Under the pieces are notes generated by a model that was given only the letters and a program-made list of their open reading frames with translations, ran no database searches and was not told the DNA's origin. The position numbers were made by a program, and so were the translations under genes. From positions 1 to 47,731 of the forward strand of contig CAKPPW010000008.1 of the NCBI GenBank assembly GCA_934177995.1: 47,731 nucleotides of DNA, given 5' to 3'. The DNA comes from an uncultured Bacilli bacterium (GTDB lineage: Bacteria; Bacillota_I; Bacilli_A; RF39; UBA660). Each line of letters begins with the position of its first letter. Position 1 is the stretch's first letter. This document shows, piece after piece, positions 1-8,123 of the stretch.

Positions 1-74
1 AAAAATATAAATAGAAAGGGATCAATTAATAAGAAATTAATTAATATTTCTATAGATTGATTATACGTGAAAAT

Positions 75-1391
75 ATGGATGTAGAATTACTTTATAAAGA
101 TGTAAAAATTAAAGATGGAGATGTAATAGTATTTGGATGTAGTTATGGACCAGACTCTATGGCTTTATTTCATACCTTATTGACTCTTAGGAAGAAAATA
201 GATATAAAACTTATCTGTGCTCATGTAAATCATGGTAAAAGAAAAGAAAGTGAAGAAGAAAAAGTATTATTAGAAGAATACTGTAAGAAGCATAATGTTA
301 CTTTTGAGTATATGAAAATTAAAAACTATGGAGATGATAACTTTCATAACGAAGCTAGAAATATAAGATATAACTTCTTTGAAGAGGTAGTTAATAAATA
401 TCAAGCTAAATATTTGATGACGGCACATCATGCGGATGACTTAATGGAAACAATTCTTATGCGAATAGTAAGAGGTTCTAATATCTATGGTTATTCAGGC
501 TTTAAAAAAATAGTAGATATGAACACATATATTATCTATAGACCATTCTTTGCTATTACTAAATCTAAACTTTTAGACTATGATCATAAATATAAAATAC
601 CTTATGCTATAGATGCTTCTAATAATAGTTCCGTTTATACAAGAAATCGTTATCGTAAAGAAGTATTACCATTTTTAAAGAAAGAAGATAGTAAAGTAGA
701 ACAGAAATTTATTAAGTTTCATCAAACACTAGATGAGGTTTCTTCTTATCTTCATAAAGAGGTAGAAAAAGCCTTGACCAAAGTAGTAAGTCATGATAAA
801 TTATTAATCGAACCATTTAATGATTTAGATATAATTATTCAAAAGTTAGTCCTAGAAGAGATACTAAAAAGATTTTATCAAGATGACTTAGTCTTAATAT
901 CAGATAAGCATTTAGATGCTATCTTTAAAATAATATCTTCTAAAAGAGCTAATGTTAAATTAAACTTTCCTAATGATGTAGTTATTAGAAAGAGTTATAA
1001 TACTATAGAATTTGAAAGAAATACAGAAATAATAGATTCTTATGAAATAGAATTATCTAATTATGCTAAGTTACCTAATGGTCATGTTCTAAAAATAGTA
1101 GAAGAAGATAGTGGTAACAGTAATTATATGACTAGATTATCTAGTAAAGAGTTAACACTACCTTTAAGAGTTAGAACTAGAGAATATGGTGATACCTTAG
1201 TAATAAAAAATGGTGGACATAAAAAATTAAAGAAAATATTTATAGATGAAAAAATACCTTTAAAAGAAAGAGATTTATGGCCTGTCGTAGTTGATAGTAA
1301 GAATCAAATAGTCTTTTTACCGGGTATTAAAAAAACCAAATATGATAAGAAAAAAGATGAATTCTATGATATAATACTGAAATATGAATAG
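75..1391 (+). CDS. tilS: tRNA(Ile)-lysidine synthetase TilS
   Basis: TilS ATP-dependently attaches lysine to C34 of the CAU-anticodon tRNA-Ile, converting it to read AUA; it is a cytoplasmic enzyme essential in most bacteria. The N-terminal N-type ATP-pyrophosphatase domain is clear: a PP-loop at residues 23-28 from this start, then AHVNHG and MTAHHADDLMET motifs. The C-terminal TilS substrate-binding domain ends with GGHKKLKKIFIDEKIP and a PVVVD...FLPGI stretch. About 438 aa is a normal length. The PP-loop reads SYGPDS instead of the canonical SGGxDS, which is odd. The frame is open back to a TTG at 57, but neither start has a strong ribosome binding site; I prefer the ATG at 75. It sits 21 bases before ftsH, the usual tilS-ftsH arrangement of Bacillota, here without hpt between them. 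Confidence 0.93.
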   Translation: MDVELLYKDVKIKDGDVIVFGCSYGPDSMALFHTLLTLRKKIDIKLICAHVNHGKRKESEEEKVLLEEYCKKHNVTFEYMKIKNYGDDNFHNEARNIRYNFFEEVVNKYQAKYLMTAHHADDLMETILMRIVRGSNIYGYSGFKKIVDMNTYIIYRPFFAITKSKLLDYDHKYKIPYAIDASNNSSVYTRNRYRKEVLPFLKKEDSKVEQKFIKFHQTLDEVSSYLHKEVEKALTKVVSHDKLLIEPFNDLDIIIQKLVLEEILKRFYQDDLVLISDKHLDAIFKIISSKRANVKLNFPNDVVIRKSYNTIEFERNTEIIDSYEIELSNYAKLPNGHVLKIVEEDSGNSNYMTRLSSKELTLPLRVRTREYGDTLVIKNGGHKKLKKIFIDEKIPLKERDLWPVVVDSKNQIVFLPGIKKTKYDKKKDEFYDIILKYE

Positions 1392-1412
1392 TTAAAGGAG
1401 AGATAGTGTATT

Positions 1413-3377
1413 ATGATGCAAAATAAAAAAGTAAAACAGGGATTACTTCCTTATGTATTTTTACTATTAATAATGCTTGGTGTTTTCTATTTTGTTACTA
1501 TTGCTAATCAAAAGATTAATAATTTAACCTATAGTGAGTTTATGAAAGCCTTAGACTCTAGTGAAGTAACTGAACTTGAAGTAAAGCCAAGAGAAAGAGC
1601 TAGTATTTATGAAGTAAGTGGAAAACTAAAGAATTATGGAAAAAATGAAACATTCTATGTAAGACTTCCATTATCAGAACAAGTAATGAAAAAACTAGTA
1701 ACTGCTAGTGATAAGTATAATTTTGAGTTTACTGCAGTAGCAGATCCAGAATCTAATTCTATAGTAATTTTTATTGCTAATTATTTACCAATGATATTAA
1801 TACTTGTAGTTGGTTTCTGGTTTATTAATAAGCAGATGGGTGGAAAGAATGGTTCATTTGATTTTGGTAAAAGTAAAGCTAAACTATCAAGTGATAAGAA
1901 TAAAGTAACATTTAAAGATGTAGCAGGCTTAAAAGAAGAAAAAGAAGAAGTTAAAGAATTAATTGATTTCTTAAAGAATCCTAAGAAGTTCCAAAAATTA
2001 GGAGCAAGAATACCTAAAGGTGTCTTATTATACGGTCCTCCAGGAACTGGTAAAACATTACTTGCAAGAGCAGTAGCTGGCGAAGCAAATGTACCTTTTT
2101 ACTATATAAGTGGTTCTGACTTTGTTGAATTATTTGTAGGTGTTGGTGCTAGTCGTGTTAGAGATATGTTCCAACAAGCTAAGAGAACTGCTCCTTGTCT
2201 AATATTTATTGATGAAATAGATGCTGTAGGACGTCAACGTGGTAGTGGTATTGGTGGAGGTCATGATGAAAGGGAACAAACATTAAACCAATTACTAACT
2301 GAAATGGATGGTTTTGGTGAAAATGAAGGTATTATCATTATAGCAGCTACCAATAGACCAGATGTCTTAGATCCTGCTTTACTTAGACCAGGAAGATTTG
2401 ATAGACAAGTTACTGTTAATCTACCAGATGTTAAAGGAAGAGAAGAAATACTTAAAGTTCATGCTAGAAATAAAGTATTAGCTGATGGTGTTAATATAGA
2501 AGCACTTGCTAAGAGAACTCCAGGATATTCAGGTGCTGACTTAGAAAACTTATTAAATGAAGCGGCTCTTCTTGCTGTTAGAAGAAATAAAGAAGCAATT
2601 ACTATGAGTGAAATAGATGAAGCTAGTGATAGAGTCCTAATGGGACCTGCTAAGTCTAGTAAAACCCGTAGTGAAAATGACCGTAAACTAGTTGCATATC
2701 ATGAATCAGGTCATGCTGTAGTAGGAATTAAACTAAAAGGAGCTAACGATGTTCAAAAAGTAACAATTATTCCTCGTGGTTCTGCAGGTGGTTATAATAT
2801 GATGATTCCTAGTGAAGAAAAGATTTGTTCTACTAAAACTGATTTGTTAGAACAAATTACTGGTCTACTTGCTGGACGTGTTGCTGAAGAGGTAGTATTT
2901 GGTGAGGTTACAACTGGAGCAGAAAATGACTTCTCAAAAGCTACAAAAATAGCAAGAGCTATGGTTACTGAATACGGAATGAGTGATTTAGGACCTATGC
3001 AATTAGAACAACAAGAAGGTAGTGTCTTCTTAGGAAGAGATTATAATAAATCAAGAAACTTCTCTAATGAAGTAGCTCATGAAATTGATACAGAAATGAG
3101 AAAAATAATTGATGAATGTTATAAGAAAGCTACTAAGATTATTAAAGATAATAGAGACTTATTAGAATTATTAGCAACAACCTTACTAGAGTATGAAACA
3201 TTGACTAAAGAACAAATTGATTACTTAGTTGAAAATGGAAAAATGCCTAGTGAAGAAAAAGAAACAACTTATGAAAAAATGAGTCTAACTAAGTTAAAAG
3301 AAATAGCAAAAGAAAAAGGAATTAAAGGCTATTCTAAGATGGATAAAGAAGAAATAATAAAAGAACTTGAAAAATAG
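1413..3377 (+). CDS. ftsH: ATP-dependent zinc metalloprotease FtsH with C-terminal SAP/Rho-N-like motif
   Basis: FtsH is a membrane-anchored hexameric AAA+ protease that extracts and degrades misfolded membrane and regulatory proteins. Seen here: two N-terminal membrane segments (about residues 12-30 and 124-140) around a short extracytoplasmic domain, Walker A GPPGTGKT at 208-215, Walker B FIDEIDAVG, the second region of homology ATNRPDVLDPALLRPGRFD, and the M41 zinc site HESGH at 430-434. The 654-aa length is normal, but the last 32 residues (from MSLTKLKEIA) look like a helix-extended-helix SAP/Rho-N-type motif, which canonical FtsH lacks. AGGAG at 1396-1400 precedes ATG 1413 and a second in-frame ATG at 1416, so the start could be either. 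A terminator hairpin overlaps its 3' end. Confidence 0.97.
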   Translation: MMQNKKVKQGLLPYVFLLLIMLGVFYFVTIANQKINNLTYSEFMKALDSSEVTELEVKPRERASIYEVSGKLKNYGKNETFYVRLPLSEQVMKKLVTASDKYNFEFTAVADPESNSIVIFIANYLPMILILVVGFWFINKQMGGKNGSFDFGKSKAKLSSDKNKVTFKDVAGLKEEKEEVKELIDFLKNPKKFQKLGARIPKGVLLYGPPGTGKTLLARAVAGEANVPFYYISGSDFVELFVGVGASRVRDMFQQAKRTAPCLIFIDEIDAVGRQRGSGIGGGHDEREQTLNQLLTEMDGFGENEGIIIIAATNRPDVLDPALLRPGRFDRQVTVNLPDVKGREEILKVHARNKVLADGVNIEALAKRTPGYSGADLENLLNEAALLAVRRNKEAITMSEIDEASDRVLMGPAKSSKTRSENDRKLVAYHESGHAVVGIKLKGANDVQKVTIIPRGSAGGYNMMIPSEEKICSTKTDLLEQITGLLAGRVAEEVVFGEVTTGAENDFSKATKIARAMVTEYGMSDLGPMQLEQQEGSVFLGRDYNKSRNFSNEVAHEIDTEMRKIIDECYKKATKIIKDNRDLLELLATTLLEYETLTKEQIDYLVENGKMPSEEKETTYEKMSLTKLKEIAKEKGIKGYSKMDKEEIIKELEK

Positions 3378-3388
3378 TTCTTTTTTTA
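3360..3388 (+). terminator. Rho-independent terminator after ftsH
   Basis: The 7-bp stem AAAGAAC / GTTCTTT has a 10-nt loop and is followed by a T-run. The left arm lies in the last codons of ftsH, so this separates tilS-ftsH from mscL, at least partly. Confidence 0.65.
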
Positions 3389-3427
3389 GTAAAATATATA
3401 CGAATTTTAACAAGGAGGGGAAAATTT

Positions 3428-3865
3428 ATGAATAAGAAAGTAAAGGTAAACAAAAATATCAAAAAAGAAGCAGATGAATTTAAAAAATTTATAAGTAGAG
3501 GTTCAGTAGTTGATATGGCTATTGGTGTTATCATTGGTGGAGCTTTTGGAAAAATAGTAAGTAGTTTAGTAAATGATATTATTATGCCATTAGTAGGAGT
3601 AGTCTTAGGAGGATTAGACTTTAGTTCATTAAGTATTAAAGTAGGAGATGCTTCTATTAAATATGGTTCTTTTATTCAAAGTGTAGTTGATTTTCTAATA
3701 ATCGCTCTTTGTATATTTACTATGTTACAAATTCTTAATAGTCTAAAAGATAAAGCTGATAAAAAACTAGGCCATAAAAAAGAAGAAGAAAAACCTAAAA
3801 AAGATGAACAGATAGTCCTTTTAGAAGAAATTAGAGATTTATTAAAAAAGCAAAATAAAAAGTAA
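3428..3865 (+). CDS. mscL: Large-conductance mechanosensitive channel MscL
   Basis: MscL is a homopentameric tension-gated pore that releases solutes during hypo-osmotic shock. The signature RGSVVDMAIGVIIGGAFGKIV marks helix 1 with its glycine-rich gate; helix 2 follows near FLIIALCIFTMLQIL, and the protein ends with the cytoplasmic bundle motif LEEIRDLLKKQ. At 145 aa it is slightly long because of a basic extension of about 15 residues before the amphipathic N-terminal helix EFKKFISRG. AAGGAGGGG lies 7 nt before ATG 3428, so the extension is supported as real. It is followed 31 nt later by dusB, with no terminator visible between them. Confidence 0.96.
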   Translation: MNKKVKVNKNIKKEADEFKKFISRGSVVDMAIGVIIGGAFGKIVSSLVNDIIMPLVGVVLGGLDFSSLSIKVGDASIKYGSFIQSVVDFLIIALCIFTMLQILNSLKDKADKKLGHKKEEEKPKKDEQIVLLEEIRDLLKKQNKK

Positions 3866-3896
3866 GATTAAAAAACTAATATAAAAGGGGAAAATT

Positions 3897-4874
3897 ATGA
3901 AGTGGAAAATAAGAGATGTTGAAATAGCTAACCAAGTAGTATTAGCACCTATGGCTGGTATTTGTAATAGTGCTTATCGAAGAATTATAAAAGAGATGGG
4001 TTGTGGTCTAATATATGCTGAAATGGTTAGTGATAAAGCTATTTGCTATGATAACAAAAAAACAATTGATATGTTATATATGAGTGAAGAAGAACGACCT
4101 ATTACCCAACAGATATTTGGTAGTGATGTAGATAGTTTTGTAATAGCTGCTAAATATATAGAAGAAAATATGCATCCTGATATAATTGATATAAATATGG
4201 GATGTCCTGTTCCAAAGGTAGCAGTTAGAGCTCAAGCAGGAAGTGCCTTATTAAAAGATCCTTTAAAAGTAAAAGAAATAGTTAAAGCAGTAGTTAATAG
4301 TGTCAAGTGCCCTGTAACAGTTAAGATAAGAAGTGGTTGGGATAGTGATTCTATCAATGCTGTTGCTATAGCTAAGATTTGTGAAGAAGCAGGAGCTAGT
4401 GCTATTTGTGTTCATCCAAGAACTAGAAAACAAGGATATAGTGGAAAAGCTGATTGGAACATAATAAAACAAGTTAAAGAAAGTGTTTCTATCCCTGTAA
4501 TAGGAAATGGAGATGTAACTAGTCCTTATCTTGCTAAACAAATGTTAGAAGAGACTGGCTGTGATGCAGTAATGATAGGTAGGGGAGTACTAGGTAATCC
4601 TTGGTTAATAAGAGATACAGTAGCTTTGCTTGATAAAAAAGAAATACCAGAAGAAGTAACACCACTAGAAAAAATTGATATGTGTATAAAACATTTAAAA
4701 CTACTTAGTGAGTTAAAAAATGAGAAAGTAGCGGTCTTAGAAATAAGAAATCATATTGCTTGGTACTTAAAAGGAGTAGAGGGTAGTAACCAATTAAAAA
4801 ATAAAGTTTATCAAATGACTAATCTTTGTGATATACTACATGTATTAGAAGAATTTAGGAGGAGTTTTATATGA
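3897..4874 (+). CDS. dusB: tRNA-dihydrouridine synthase (DusB-like)
   Basis: This FMN enzyme uses NADPH to reduce specific uridines in tRNA D-loops. The TIM-barrel signatures are present: APMAGICNSAYR near the N terminus, NMGCPVPKV with the catalytic Cys at residue 103, KIRSGWD, HPRTRKQGYSGKADW for tRNA/FMN contacts, then GNGDV and IGRGVLGNPW for the FMN phosphate. The 325-aa length matches DusB. AAAGGGG precedes ATG 3897. The stop overlaps the start of the RDD protein gene (ATGA at 4871-4874), which indicates translational coupling. In Bacillota dus genes commonly sit near lysS and ftsH, as here. Assignment to DusB rather than another Dus subfamily rests on length and context. Confidence 0.94.
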   Translation: MKWKIRDVEIANQVVLAPMAGICNSAYRRIIKEMGCGLIYAEMVSDKAICYDNKKTIDMLYMSEEERPITQQIFGSDVDSFVIAAKYIEENMHPDIIDINMGCPVPKVAVRAQAGSALLKDPLKVKEIVKAVVNSVKCPVTVKIRSGWDSDSINAVAIAKICEEAGASAICVHPRTRKQGYSGKADWNIIKQVKESVSIPVIGNGDVTSPYLAKQMLEETGCDAVMIGRGVLGNPWLIRDTVALLDKKEIPEEVTPLEKIDMCIKHLKLLSELKNEKVAVLEIRNHIAWYLKGVEGSNQLKNKVYQMTNLCDILHVLEEFRRSFI

Positions 4875-5521
4875 AGAAAGAACAACATTTAAAAGCACTA
4901 TTTTCTCAAAGATTTGTAGCTTTTATGATAGACTTAATATTAGTATCATTTATTACAAGTTTAGTAACTGCTATAATCCCTACAAATAGTAGTATTGATA
5001 AACTATATGATCAACAGGTAAAAATAGTAGAGAACTATACAGCAGGGAAGATAACTATGCAAGAATATGTTAATCAGTTAGTAGATATTAATTATGATAT
5101 AGCTAAACAAACAGGAATAATAACTCTTGTAAGTATAGCAATTTCCCTTTTATATTACGTTTTATATGTATATAAAAATGATGGACAATCTATTGGTAAA
5201 AAAATGATGAAGATAAAAATTCAGAAAAAAGATAAAGAGAAAGAACTAACAATGAATGATTTATTATTTAGAACAATGATATTACAAGGTACTTTAGTAA
5301 GTATTATTGGTTTTTGTACCATCTTATTCCTTGATAAAGATACTTATTTAGCTACTAATAGTTTGCTAAACCTTATACAATATAGTATATTAATAATTAG
5401 TTTCTTTTTAGTAGCATTTACTAAAGAAAGACAAGGTCTTCATGATATGGTAGCCAAAACAGAAGTGGTTTGTACTAATACCGTTTTAAATAAAGAGGAG
5501 GAAAAATTATGCGAGAATTAA
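4871..5521 (+). CDS. RDD family integral membrane protein
   Basis: The RDD domain (Pfam RDD) is a three-helix membrane domain of mostly unknown function; some members are linked to ion exchange. The protein opens with the family pattern in QRFVAFMIDLILVSFITSLV, has further hydrophobic segments around residues 80-100, 135-155 and 168-188, and a YKNDGQSIGKKMMKIKI stretch typical of the family between helices 2 and 3. A soluble loop of about 45 residues lies between helices 1 and 2. The gene overlaps dusB by 4 nt and lysS by 13 nt, so it is in one transcription unit with them. RBS AGGAGGAG lies before ATG 4871. The substrate cannot be told from sequence. Confidence 0.85.
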   Translation: MKKEQHLKALFSQRFVAFMIDLILVSFITSLVTAIIPTNSSIDKLYDQQVKIVENYTAGKITMQEYVNQLVDINYDIAKQTGIITLVSIAISLLYYVLYVYKNDGQSIGKKMMKIKIQKKDKEKELTMNDLLFRTMILQGTLVSIIGFCTILFLDKDTYLATNSLLNLIQYSILIISFFLVAFTKERQGLHDMVAKTEVVCTNTVLNKEEEKLCEN

Positions 5522-7419
5522 CAGAACAAGAAATAGTAAGACGTGAAAAAGCTGAAAAAATAAAAGAATTAGGACTAGACCCATTTGGACATAGTTTTAA
5601 AAGAACAGCTTTTGCTAACGATATAAAAGATAAATATAAAGATGTAGAACATGATGCTTTTGAAAGTATGACAGATGAAGCTACTGTAGCAGGTAGAATT
5701 ATGTTTATTAGAAAAATGGGTAAGGCATCATTTTGTACTATCAAAGATAAGACAGGACCTATTCAAATATATATATCAATTAATGATATAGGTGAAGACA
5801 ATTATAGCTTGTTTAAAACAGCAGATATTGGAGACATAGTTGGTGTTCGTGGAAAAATAATGAAAACTAAAACAGGAGAAGTAACTATTAAATGTTTAGA
5901 GTATACTCCTTTAGTAAAAGTCTTAAAACCACTACCAGAAAAATTTCATGGTCTTACTGATAAAGAAGAAAGATATAGAAGACGTTATGTTGATTTAATA
6001 ATGAATGATGATACAAGAAGAGTAGCTTTCTTACGTCCAAAAATTATTAGATGTATTCAAAACTTTATGGATAATCAAGGATTTACTGAAGTAGAAACAC
6101 CAGTTTTATCAACATTACTTACAGGAGCTAGTGCTAAACCATTTGTTACTCATCATAATGCTCAAGATTTAGATATGTACTTAAGAATAGCCTTAGAGTT
6201 ACCATTAAAAAGACTATTAGTAGGTGGCATGGAAGCTGTTTATGAAATAGGACGTGTATTTAGAAACGAAGGAATGGACTTAAAACATAATCCAGAATTT
6301 ACGTTAATGGAAGCTTATTTAGCTTATAGTGACTTAAATGGAATGATGGACTTAACAGAAAATATGTATCAAACTATTGCAAAAGATGTAATTGGTAAGA
6401 TGACTTATAATTGGTATGGTTATGAAATAAATCTAGAAGGACCTTGGAAGAGAATAAGTATGGTTGATGCTATTAAAGAAAAAACAGGAATAGATTTCAA
6501 AAAAGAAATGACTGTTGAAGAAGCTTTAGAATTAGCAAGAGAACATCAAATAGTAGTAGAAGAACATGAGAAAAGTGTTGGACATATCATTAATCTATTC
6601 TTTGAAAAATATGTAGAAGAAACATTAATTCAACCAACCTTCTTATATGGACATCCAGTAGAGATATCACCACTTACTAAGAAAAATCCGGAAGATCCTA
6701 GATTTGTTGATAGATTTGAATTGTTTATTGCTGGTCGTGAATTTGCTAATGCTTATACCGAATTGAATGACCCAATTGATCAGTTAGCAAGATTTGAAGA
6801 ACAATTAAAAGAAAAAGATTTAGGTAATGATGAAGCTAATGATATTGATATGGACTTTATTGAAGCTTTAGAATATGGAATGCCTCCTGCTGGTGGAGTT
6901 GGTTATGGAATAGATAGATTAGTAATGTTATTTACAGAATCAGAATCTATTAGAGATGTAATATTATTTCCAACTATGAAGCCATTAAATGGAACAGAAA
7001 CAGTAAAGAAAGAGATAATTTCCGAAAAGAAGAAAGAAGTAATAGACTTTTCTAAAGTTCAAATAGAACCATTATTTACTGATTATGTTGATTTTGATAC
7101 TTTTAGTAAATGTGATTTTAGAGCAGTAAAAGTTAAAGACTGTGTAGCAGTACCTAAAAGTAAAAAACTATTACAATTTACTTTAGATGATGGAACAGGA
7201 ACAGATAGAATAATTCTTAGTGGTATTCATGCTTACTATGAACCAGAAGAATTAATTGGTAAAACATTAGTAGCAATTACTAATTTACCACCTCGTAAAA
7301 TGATGGGAATAGATTCTTGTGGAATGCTTTTAAGTGCTGTTCATACTGAAGAAGAGGAAGAAAAACTACATTTATTAATGATAGATGAACATATACCAGC
7401 TGGTGCTAAACTATATTAG
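5509..7419 (+). CDS. lysS: Lysyl-tRNA synthetase (class II) with C-terminal Trbp111/EMAP-like tRNA-binding domain
   Basis: It charges tRNA-Lys with lysine. The OB-fold anticodon domain covers residues ~55-150. The class II core shows motif 1 (GFTEVETPVL), motif 2 (RNEGMDLKHNPEFT) and motif 3 (GGVGYGIDRLVMLFTES). A normal bacterial LysRS ends soon after RDVILFPTMKP at about residue 495. This one continues for ~140 residues into a second OB-fold that begins near FDTFSKCDFRAVKV and contains NLPPRKMMGIDSCGMLLSA, the signature of the Trbp111/MetRS C-terminal tRNA-binding domain. The reading frame is continuous, so this is a true fusion. RBS GAGGAGG precedes ATG 5509. The extra domain probably raises tRNA affinity (inference). 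Confidence 0.95.
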   Translation: MRELTEQEIVRREKAEKIKELGLDPFGHSFKRTAFANDIKDKYKDVEHDAFESMTDEATVAGRIMFIRKMGKASFCTIKDKTGPIQIYISINDIGEDNYSLFKTADIGDIVGVRGKIMKTKTGEVTIKCLEYTPLVKVLKPLPEKFHGLTDKEERYRRRYVDLIMNDDTRRVAFLRPKIIRCIQNFMDNQGFTEVETPVLSTLLTGASAKPFVTHHNAQDLDMYLRIALELPLKRLLVGGMEAVYEIGRVFRNEGMDLKHNPEFTLMEAYLAYSDLNGMMDLTENMYQTIAKDVIGKMTYNWYGYEINLEGPWKRISMVDAIKEKTGIDFKKEMTVEEALELAREHQIVVEEHEKSVGHIINLFFEKYVEETLIQPTFLYGHPVEISPLTKKNPEDPRFVDRFELFIAGREFANAYTELNDPIDQLARFEEQLKEKDLGNDEANDIDMDFIEALEYGMPPAGGVGYGIDRLVMLFTESESIRDVILFPTMKPLNGTETVKKEIISEKKKEVIDFSKVQIEPLFTDYVDFDTFSKCDFRAVKVKDCVAVPKSKKLLQFTLDDGTGTDRIILSGIHAYYEPEELIGKTLVAITNLPPRKMMGIDSCGMLLSAVHTEEEEEKLHLLMIDEHIPAGAKLY

Positions 7420-7445
7420 GAGGAATTAATTTCCTTCTTTTTTTA
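7418..7445 (+). terminator. Rho-independent terminator after lysS
   Basis: AGGAGGAA pairs with TTCCTTCT (one G-T pair) around a 5-nt loop, followed directly by a run of T. It overlaps the lysS stop and closes the mscL-dusB-RDD-lysS unit. Confidence 0.8.
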
Positions 7446-7468
7446 TACTATATAATAGTGAGGTGTAT

Positions 7469-8065
7469 ATGAAAGATATATTAATTGGAATTGCTTATCG
7501 AACTGATGAGTTTAAACTTATTCCCTTTGAGAAAGAAAATATTAATTATGAAATATTTAGTCCTAAGAATGAAACAGATTATTCTAAATATGATGGATTT
7601 TATTTACCGGGAGGAGATGGTTGGTATAGTGAAGATATTAAATTAATAAAATATGCTAAAGAAAATAATATACCAATACTAGGAGTATGTCTTGGAATGC
7701 AAGAGATGTCAGCTTTTCTACTAGGTGAAGAGAAAGATATTACTAAAAAGATATTGAATCACAATGGTGGTGAACACTTAGTATCTATTAAAAGAAATAG
7801 TTTTCTCTATGATATTATAAAGAAACAAGAAATATTTGTTAACTCTAGACATAATGACTATATTCCTAAACTATCATCCTTATATGTCAGTGCAAGAAGT
7901 TTAGATAATTGTATTGAAGCAATAGAGTTGAAAAATCATCCATTCTTCTTAGGATTACAATGGCATCCAGAGAGTTTGTATGAAACTGATGAGTCATCAA
8001 GAAGAATATTTAATACTTTTTTTACTAAATGTTTTTCACAAAAAATTCACAAAAAAAATCGCTAA
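7469..8065 (+). CDS. Class I glutamine amidotransferase-like protein (peptidase C26 / PuuD-like)
   Basis: A single-domain class I glutamine amidotransferase fold. The nucleophile elbow is GVCLGMQ (Cys74 from ATG 7469) and the catalytic His-Glu pair lies in GLQWHPESLY. This arrangement matches the C26 gamma-glutamyl-hydrolase family (PuuD-like gamma-glutamyl-GABA hydrolases), but the protein is short (about 199 aa against ~250) and stands alone, so the substrate is open. An in-frame GTG at 7463 also exists; I chose ATG 7469 because TGAGGTG lies just before it. TATAAT at 7451-7456 could be a -10 element giving a very short leader. It is flanked upstream by a terminator and downstream by the promoter of the transporter gene. 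Confidence 0.8.
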   Translation: MKDILIGIAYRTDEFKLIPFEKENINYEIFSPKNETDYSKYDGFYLPGGDGWYSEDIKLIKYAKENNIPILGVCLGMQEMSAFLLGEEKDITKKILNHNGGEHLVSIKRNSFLYDIIKKQEIFVNSRHNDYIPKLSSLYVSARSLDNCIEAIELKNHPFFLGLQWHPESLYETDESSRRIFNTFFTKCFSQKIHKKNR

Positions 8066-8069
8066 TTGC

Positions 8070-8098
8070 TTGTAAAACAAAGTTATTATTCGTATAAT
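8070..8098 (+). promoter_or_regulatory. SigA-type promoter of the YfcC-like transporter gene
   Basis: TTGTAA (8070-8075), a 17-bp spacer, then TATAAT (8093-8098). It lies 26 bp before the transporter ATG, and RBS GGAAGGAG falls between. Confidence 0.65.
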
Positions 8099-8123
8099 TA
8101 ATATATGGAAGGAGAAGAAAATT

